Shown in pieces: positions 59,290 to 64,000 of a stretch of DNA of 64,000 nucleotides (the first letter of the stretch is position 1; the number at the start of each line of letters is the position of its first letter). Position numbers and translations under genes: made by a program. A model generated the notes under the pieces. It saw only the letters and a list, made by a program, of their open reading frames with translations, searched no databases and was not told the DNA's origin. The DNA lies in NCBI RefSeq assembly GCF_002159535.1, contig NZ_NFIU01000007.1:1-64000 (forward strand). Direction: 5' to 3'. The DNA is from Olsenella sp. An290. Lineage in GTDB: Bacteria; Actinomycetota; Coriobacteriia; Coriobacteriales; Atopobiaceae.

Positions 59290-62200
59290 CTATGCCACCT
59301 GGACGTGGCCCTGGCGGCCGACAAGGTCGATCATCTCGGCGAGAAGGACCATGTTGCGGGCGTCGATCCTGGTGGGGAGCTCCATGCGCATGACGTCGCC
59401 CGTGGACGACTCCACGCGCAGCTCGACGTGGTCGAGGCCGGGGTAGCGCCCGAGGATCTGCCCCATGCTGTCCATGTAGGGGCGCGTGAGCAGCCCCGCT
59501 GGGATGTTGACCTCGAGCACCTTGGGCCGGTTGGCGCGGTCGTCCAGGACAAGCGGCTCGACCGCCATGCAGATGACCTGGTTGCCGCGGTCGCCGCGCT
59601 CGAGCTTGCCCTCCACCTTCACGAAGACGTCGCCCTGGCTCTCGCCCGTCTCCTCGTCGACCTCGCCGGCGAGCGCCGCCGCGCACTTCTTGTAGAGCTT
59701 GGGGAAGACCACGAGCGTGACCTCGCCCTCCATGTCCTCGAGGGTGACGATGGCCATGGGGTCACCGTTCTTGGTGGTCTTCTTCTGCACGGCCGTGACC
59801 ATGCCCGCAAGGCGGATGACCTTGCCCTCGGGCACCTTGAAGCGCTCGTGGACGGCGCCGGAGGGGTCGGTGACCTCCTCGGCCACCTCGATGTCGGCGA
59901 TCGTGTAGTCGCGGTTCTTGGTGAGCGCGTACTCGTAGGGGCGCAGCGGGTGGTCGGAGACGTAGAGGCCGAGCACCTCGTGCTCTCGGGCCAGCTTGAC
60001 CGAGCGGTCCCACTCCACCCCGTCGGGCTCGGGCACGGTGTTCTCGAAGCCGGAGCCCTCCACGTCGCCGAAGAGGTCGAACATGGAGAACTGCCCGGCG
60101 GCGCGCACCTTCTGGCGCTTGGCCGCGGCGTCGATGATGTTCTCGGGGTTGGTCTTGTCGACGAAGCGCATGAGCTGCATGCGGGTGTAGCCGGTGGAGT
60201 CGAAGGCGCCCGAGCAGATGAGCGCCTCGACCACGCGGCGGTTGGCCTGGCCGGTGTCCATGCGGTCCACGAAGTCGTGGAGGCTCTTGAAGGGGCCGTT
60301 CTTCTCGCGCTCCGCCATGATGGCCTCGCCCACGCCCTCGCCCACGCCGCGGATGCCGGCAAAGCCAAAGCGCACGCCCTCGGAGGTGGCGGTGAAGTCG
60401 CGGCCGGACTCGTTGATGTCGGGCGGCAGGATGGCCACGCCCTCGTGGCGGTAGGCCGTGACGTAGTGGACGATCTTGTCGGTCTTGCCCATGTAGGACG
60501 TGAGGACCGAGGCCATGTACTCGCGCGGGTAGTGGGCCTTGAGCCAGGCCGTCTGCATGACGAGGATGGCGTATCCCGCCGAGTGGCTCTTGTTGAACGC
60601 GTAGGACGCGAACTCCAGGACGTCGTCCCAGATGCGCTGCGCGATCTCCTTCTTGTAGCCGTTGGTGACGGCGCCGTTCATCCAGTGGTCGTAGGTGGTC
60701 TCGTCCTTGCCGTCGTCCCAGTGGAAGACCGTAGAGGTGAGGAGCTTGATCTTCTTCTTGGCCACGGGCTTTCGGATGCGGGAGTCACTCTCGCCGGCCG
60801 AGAACCCCGACATCTTCATCGAGATCTTCATGACCTGCTCCTGGTAGACCATCGTGCCGTAGGTCTCGCCCAGGATGTCGTCCAGGCGCGGGTCGTAGGA
60901 GACGGCCTCCTCGCGGCCGTTCATGCGGTTGATGTAGCTCGTGACCATGCCGGCGCCCAGAGGGCCCGGGCGGTAGAGGGCGATAAGTGCCACCACCTGC
61001 TTGTACTCGGTGGGGCGCATGTTCTTGATCGTGGACGTCATGCCCGCGGACTCGATCTGGAAGACGCCGGCGGTGCGGCCCTCGCGCATGAGCTTGTAGA
61101 TCTCCGGGTCGTCGAAGGGGATCTCGTCCACGTTGATGTCGATCCCGTAGTTGGCCTTGATGTTGGCCTTGGCCTTGGAGATGACGGTCAGGGTGCGAAG
61201 CCCCAGGAAGTCCATCTTGAGCAGGCCCATGTCCGCGACCGAGTGCCCCTCGTACTGGGTGATCTCGACGCCGCCCTTGGTGTCGACCTTGGTGGGCACG
61301 TGGTCGTTGACCGGCGTGGGCGCGATGAGGACGGCGCAGGCGTGGACGCCCTCGCCTCGGTGCAGGCCCTCGATGGAAAGGGCCGCGTCGATGATGCGGC
61401 GGGAGTCCGGGTCGTTCTTGTAGGCGTCCTCGAAGTCGGGCGAGTACTGGTCGGAGTGCTTCTCGTTCTTGTGCAGGGCGCTGTCAAGCGTGAGCTTGGG
61501 GTCGTTGTTGAGCATCTTGGAGAGCTTCTGGCCCTGCCAGACGGGAAAGCCCAGCACGCGCGCGGCGTCGTTGATGGCCTGCTTGGCCTTGATCGTGGAG
61601 TAGGTGATGACGTGGCAGACGCGCTCGGGGCCGTAGAGCTGGCGGACGTGCTCCACGACCTCGAGGCGGCGCTCGTCGTCGAAGTCCATGTCGATATCCG
61701 GCATCTCGGAGCGCTGCGGGGAGAGGAAGCGCTCGAACATGAGGCCGTTGTCGAGCGGGTCGAAGGTGGTGATGTCCATCGCGTAGGCCACGATGGCGCC
61801 GGCGGCCGACCCTCGGCCGGGCCCCACGCCGATGCCGTTTCTCTTGGCCCAGCGCACGTACTCCTGGACGATGAGGAAGTAGTCGGCGAAGCCCTTCTCG
61901 CAGATGACCTTGTACTCGTACTCGAAGCGCTCGCGGACGTTCTCGCCGCCCACGGTGAGCTCGCGCCAGTTCTCGCCGTAGCGGCGCGCGAGGCCCGTCT
62001 CGCACTCCTTGCGGAAGCGCTCCTCGGAGGTCTCGCCGGGGTCGAGGTCCGGGAACTTGGGCAGGTACATGTGGGTCCAGTCGAGCTCGTAGCGGCACTT
62101 CTCGGCCACCTCGAGCGTGTTCTCGATGACCTCGGGCGCCCACGAGAAGAGCTGGCGCATCTCCTCCTCGCTCTTGATGTAGAACTCGGTGCCCGTCATG

Positions 62201-63120
62201 CGCTTGCGGTTCTCGTCGTCGATCTTCGAGGCGGTGCCGATGCAGCTGAGCACGTCCTGGGTGGGGGCGTCCTCGCGCGTGAGGTAGTGGTTGTCGTTGG
62301 TGGCGATGACCTTGATGCCGAGCTCGGCTCCCAGGCGCACGATCTGCTCGGAGAGGGTGCGGTCGGTGAAGCCGCCCCACGCGGGGTCCGCCAGGCCATG
62401 GTCCTGGACCTCGAGGTAGAAGTCCTCGCCAAAGATCTCCTGGAAGGTGCGCGCCCAGCGGCGCGCCTCGTCCGGGCGGCCCTCGAAGTAGCTGCGCGGG
62501 ATGATGCCCGAAACGCACGCGGAGGTGCAGATGATGCCCTCGTGGTAGCGACGCAGCATGTCAAGGGTGGTGCGCGGGTAGTAGTAGAACATGTCGCCGG
62601 AGGCCGCCTCGCTCATCATCTTCATGAGGTTGACGTAGCCGGTCTCGTTCTTGGCCAGCAAGATCAGGTGGTAGCGGTGCTGGCGCGTGCCCTTCTCGAT
62701 GCAGTCGTCCGTGATGAAGTAGGCCTCGCAGCCAAAGATCGGCTGGATGAGCAGGGAGGGGCGGTTGGCGCGAACGGCCTCGAGGTCATGGGTCCTCTCC
62801 CAGATGGCGACGTCGGAGGCCCACTGGGCGTGGACGCGGTCGTGCGGGCGGGCGTCCTCGGCGTCGGGCTCCGGCTCCTCGAGCTCCCAGCCCTTCTGAA
62901 AGCACTCGAGGTCGTGCCTCCACTGGTGCATGTCCTTCTGGCCGTCGTTGTACTTGCGGCACTCCATGTCGAAGTCCGGGATGCCGAACATGTAGCCGTG
63001 GTCCGTGAGGGCCAGCGCCGGCATCTCAAGGTCGACGGCGCGCTTCACCATGTCGGAGATGCGCGTGGCCCCGTCGAGGATCGAGAAGTCCGAGTGGTTG
63101 TGCAGGTGAACGAATGCCAT
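59290..63120 (-). CDS. dnaE: DNA polymerase III alpha subunit DnaE
   Basis: The replicative polymerase subunit is 1276 residues. It has the PHP domain from FVHLHNHSDFSILDG (HxH), the C-family catalytic region with GVGPGRGSAAGAIVAY and SEMPDIDMDFDDERR (Asp pair), GMVYQEQVMKISMKMSGFS, the helix-hairpin-helix, and an OB domain (LAGMVTAVQKKTTKNGDPM). A roughly 60-residue polar insertion (about 50-110) splits the PHP domain before the PIFGCEAYF segment. TAGACT at 63173-63178 may be its -10. GGAGA is the ribosome site. Confidence 0.97.
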   Translation of the reverse strand: MAFVHLHNHSDFSILDGATRISDMVKRAVDLEMPALALTDHGYMFGIPDFDMECRKYNDGQKDMHQWRHDLECFQKGWELEEPEPDAEDARPHDRVHAQWASDVAIWERTHDLEAVRANRPSLLIQPIFGCEAYFITDDCIEKGTRQHRYHLILLAKNETGYVNLMKMMSEAASGDMFYYYPRTTLDMLRRYHEGIICTSACVSGIIPRSYFEGRPDEARRWARTFQEIFGEDFYLEVQDHGLADPAWGGFTDRTLSEQIVRLGAELGIKVIATNDNHYLTREDAPTQDVLSCIGTASKIDDENRKRMTGTEFYIKSEEEMRQLFSWAPEVIENTLEVAEKCRYELDWTHMYLPKFPDLDPGETSEERFRKECETGLARRYGENWRELTVGGENVRERFEYEYKVICEKGFADYFLIVQEYVRWAKRNGIGVGPGRGSAAGAIVAYAMDITTFDPLDNGLMFERFLSPQRSEMPDIDMDFDDERRLEVVEHVRQLYGPERVCHVITYSTIKAKQAINDAARVLGFPVWQGQKLSKMLNNDPKLTLDSALHKNEKHSDQYSPDFEDAYKNDPDSRRIIDAALSIEGLHRGEGVHACAVLIAPTPVNDHVPTKVDTKGGVEITQYEGHSVADMGLLKMDFLGLRTLTVISKAKANIKANYGIDINVDEIPFDDPEIYKLMREGRTAGVFQIESAGMTSTIKNMRPTEYKQVVALIALYRPGPLGAGMVTSYINRMNGREEAVSYDPRLDDILGETYGTMVYQEQVMKISMKMSGFSAGESDSRIRKPVAKKKIKLLTSTVFHWDDGKDETTYDHWMNGAVTNGYKKEIAQRIWDDVLEFASYAFNKSHSAGYAILVMQTAWLKAHYPREYMASVLTSYMGKTDKIVHYVTAYRHEGVAILPPDINESGRDFTATSEGVRFGFAGIRGVGEGVGEAIMAEREKNGPFKSLHDFVDRMDTGQANRRVVEALICSGAFDSTGYTRMQLMRFVDKTNPENIIDAAAKRQKVRAAGQFSMFDLFGDVEGSGFENTVPEPDGVEWDRSVKLAREHEVLGLYVSDHPLRPYEYALTKNRDYTIADIEVAEEVTDPSGAVHERFKVPEGKVIRLAGMVTAVQKKTTKNGDPMAIVTLEDMEGEVTLVVFPKLYKKCAAALAGEVDEETGESQGDVFVKVEGKLERGDRGNQVICMAVEPLVLDDRANRPKVLEVNIPAGLLTRPYMDSMGQILGRYPGLDHVELRVESSTGDVMRMELPTRIDARNMVLLAEMIDLVGRQGHVQVA

Positions 63121-63325
63121 GGGAAGAATCTCCGTAGGTCGGCGTCAGCTGGGCGTCTGTTTCATGGGACCTAGTCTAGCCGTTTGCCCGGACACAGGAC
63201 GGCGGGGGCCTGCTCGCCCGACCTGCGGACCTCCGCGTTTGCGCAGGTGGCAACCACAGGAATTCTTCACGACGGCCGGGGCGGCGGGTGCCGGGGGTGC
63301 GGGTGCCGGGGGACACAAATGCTGC

Positions 63326-63426
63326 CGGGTGCGCGCTCGGCGGCGCGCACCCGACGTTTCCCCTGTCCGGACGGACACGAAGGGGCCCGAGTGCGCGCCC
63401 GCGGGCGAGAAGGACCGCGCACTCGG
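63326..63426. repeat. Intergenic hairpin element, GAGTGCGCGC family copy 3
   Basis: The 63121-63502 gap has no gene. Two perfect 11-bp hairpins lie side by side: CGGGTGCGCGC (63326-63336) / GCGCGCACCCG (63343-63353), and CCGAGTGCGCG (63387-63397) / CGCGCACTCGG (63416-63426). Between them is TGTCCG-ga-CGGACA (63364-63377). The loop of the second hairpin holds GGGCGAGAAGGAC. Same plan as 40510 and 59109. Confidence 0.85.
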
Positions 63427-63502
63427 CGCGCTTCCTGGCAAGACGGACGCACGGGCATCGGAGAACGGGCGTCAAGGAGACGGGATGCCGGGGCAGGCCC
63501 GC

Positions 63503-64000
63503 TCAGGCCCCCTCGCCAAACTGGTAGCGGGCCACGAGGGGCTCGCCGGGCGCGTCCGGGTCCTCTCGCTCCACGCAGACGAAGGCGCACGTCACGCGCT
63601 CGAACCCCTCGGCAAGGAGAACCCCCGCGTAGAACTCGGCCTGCATCGCGTGACGCTCGCGGACCTCCTCGGGCGCGAGGCCGGCGTCGCCCGTCTTGTA
63701 GTCCACCACGAGCGCGCGGCGGCCCGCCTCGTCAGTGCAGAGGAGGTCCATCGCCCCCTCGAGGTAGTCCCCGTACGGCGACCCCTCCCTCGGCTGGAAG
63801 AACGGCACCTCGGCACGGGCGCGAGGCCAGGAGAGCGCCTCGGCCCGGACCGCCGAGCCCTCCCAGCGCGCGAGCGCCGCGCGCAGGCGCGCCTCGGCGC
63901 GCGGGGAGAGGTTCCAGCGTGCGACCTGGGCCGACACGCGTGCCTCGTCGACCGTGCGGCCGCTCTCCACCATGGCCTGCGCGAGCTCGTGGAAGGCCGA
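63503..64000 (-). CDS. addA: AddA-type helicase-nuclease, C-terminal nuclease domain (fragment)
   Basis: The frame is open to the right edge (upstream codons read AFHELAQAM), so this is the C-terminal 165 residues of a larger protein. AFHELAQAM resembles the first His-containing motif, and LEGAMDLLCTDEAGRRALVVDYKTGDAG is the RecB/AddA-type PD-(D/E)XK site (Asp, Asp, Lys). A UvrD-family helicase should lie outside the window. It would process double-strand breaks at Chi-like sites. The addA/addB/recB choice is not settled from this fragment. Confidence 0.65.
   Translation of the reverse strand, partial: SAFHELAQAMVESGRTVDEARVSAQVARWNLSPRAEARLRAALARWEGSAVRAEALSWPRARAEVPFFQPREGSPYGDYLEGAMDLLCTDEAGRRALVVDYKTGDAGLAPEEVRERHAMQAEFYAGVLLAEGFERVTCAFVCVEREDPDAPGEPLVARYQFGEGA

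Noticed and set aside
59011-63174. A 1387-codon open frame on the plus strand opposite dnaE
   Set aside because: Same cause: it mirrors dnaE codon usage, has no domain signature, and has no ribosome site.

Overview
The window is GC-rich (about 70% by eye), tightly packed bacterial chromosome. Nearly all genes lie on the minus strand; only two (45093-46319 and 46825-47934) are on the plus strand. Cell-wall and division gene order, frequent GTG/TTG starts, a desulfoferrodoxin (strict-anaerobe oxygen defence) and the sigB-type operon suggest an anaerobic actinobacterium. The class Coriobacteriia (Olsenella/Atopobiaceae-like) is the best guess, but this is inference from gene content, not from a marker search. 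I see no rRNA, tRNA, CRISPR array, prophage or classical IS element.

Layout (transcription runs right to left unless stated). 1-13160: the dcw cluster in transcription order mraZ-rsmH-ftsL-ftsI-murF-mraY-murD-ftsW-murG-murC-murB-ftsQ (ftsQ cut by the window edge), with four phased 10-bp MraZ boxes in front of mraZ. 13529-16094: xer recombinase and pyrG. 16264-16592: a 61-bp-period palindromic array. 16596-24501: PARG-like protein, recN, nadK, tlyA, xseB, nusB, asp23, efp and an M24 peptidase. 24548-31130: aroB-like pseudoenzyme, aroK, yqeG, mltG, ruvX, alaS. 31278-35798: stress operon DUF948-rsbW-sigB-AI-2E transporter, then rarA. 35869-36091: a candidate type I toxin-antitoxin locus. 36158-44960: alpha/beta hydrolase, dGTPase, ATP-grasp-like protein, SGNH-GNAT fusion, phosphatase, Vsr, phospholipase-like protein. 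45093-48127: UMF1 transporter and a PD-(D/E)XK-like gene flanked by 108-bp direct repeats. 48187-52836: argCJBD. 52975-58927: DJ-1, PTS EIIA, ruvCAB, NadE-like pseudoenzyme, desulfoferrodoxin. 59290-64000: dnaE and the nuclease end of an AddA-like helicase-nuclease.

The most unusual content is between genes. Most larger gaps hold long, locus-specific inverted repeats whose arms are perfect or nearly so (30 bp at 20321-20460, 26 bp at 59109-59236, 22 bp at 40381-40453) or short-period arrays (16264-16517, 37315-37541). Three of them (40510, 59109, 63326) share arms and a GTCCG/CGGAC core, so they form one element family. A fourth type occurs as 108-bp direct repeats around the unknown nuclease-like gene at 46825, which looks like a repeat-bounded unit. 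In addition, two proteins keep the fold signature of essential enzymes (3-dehydroquinate synthase and NAD synthetase) while losing essentially all catalytic residues. A 45-residue hydrophobic/basic peptide overlaps a convergent candidate antisense RNA.
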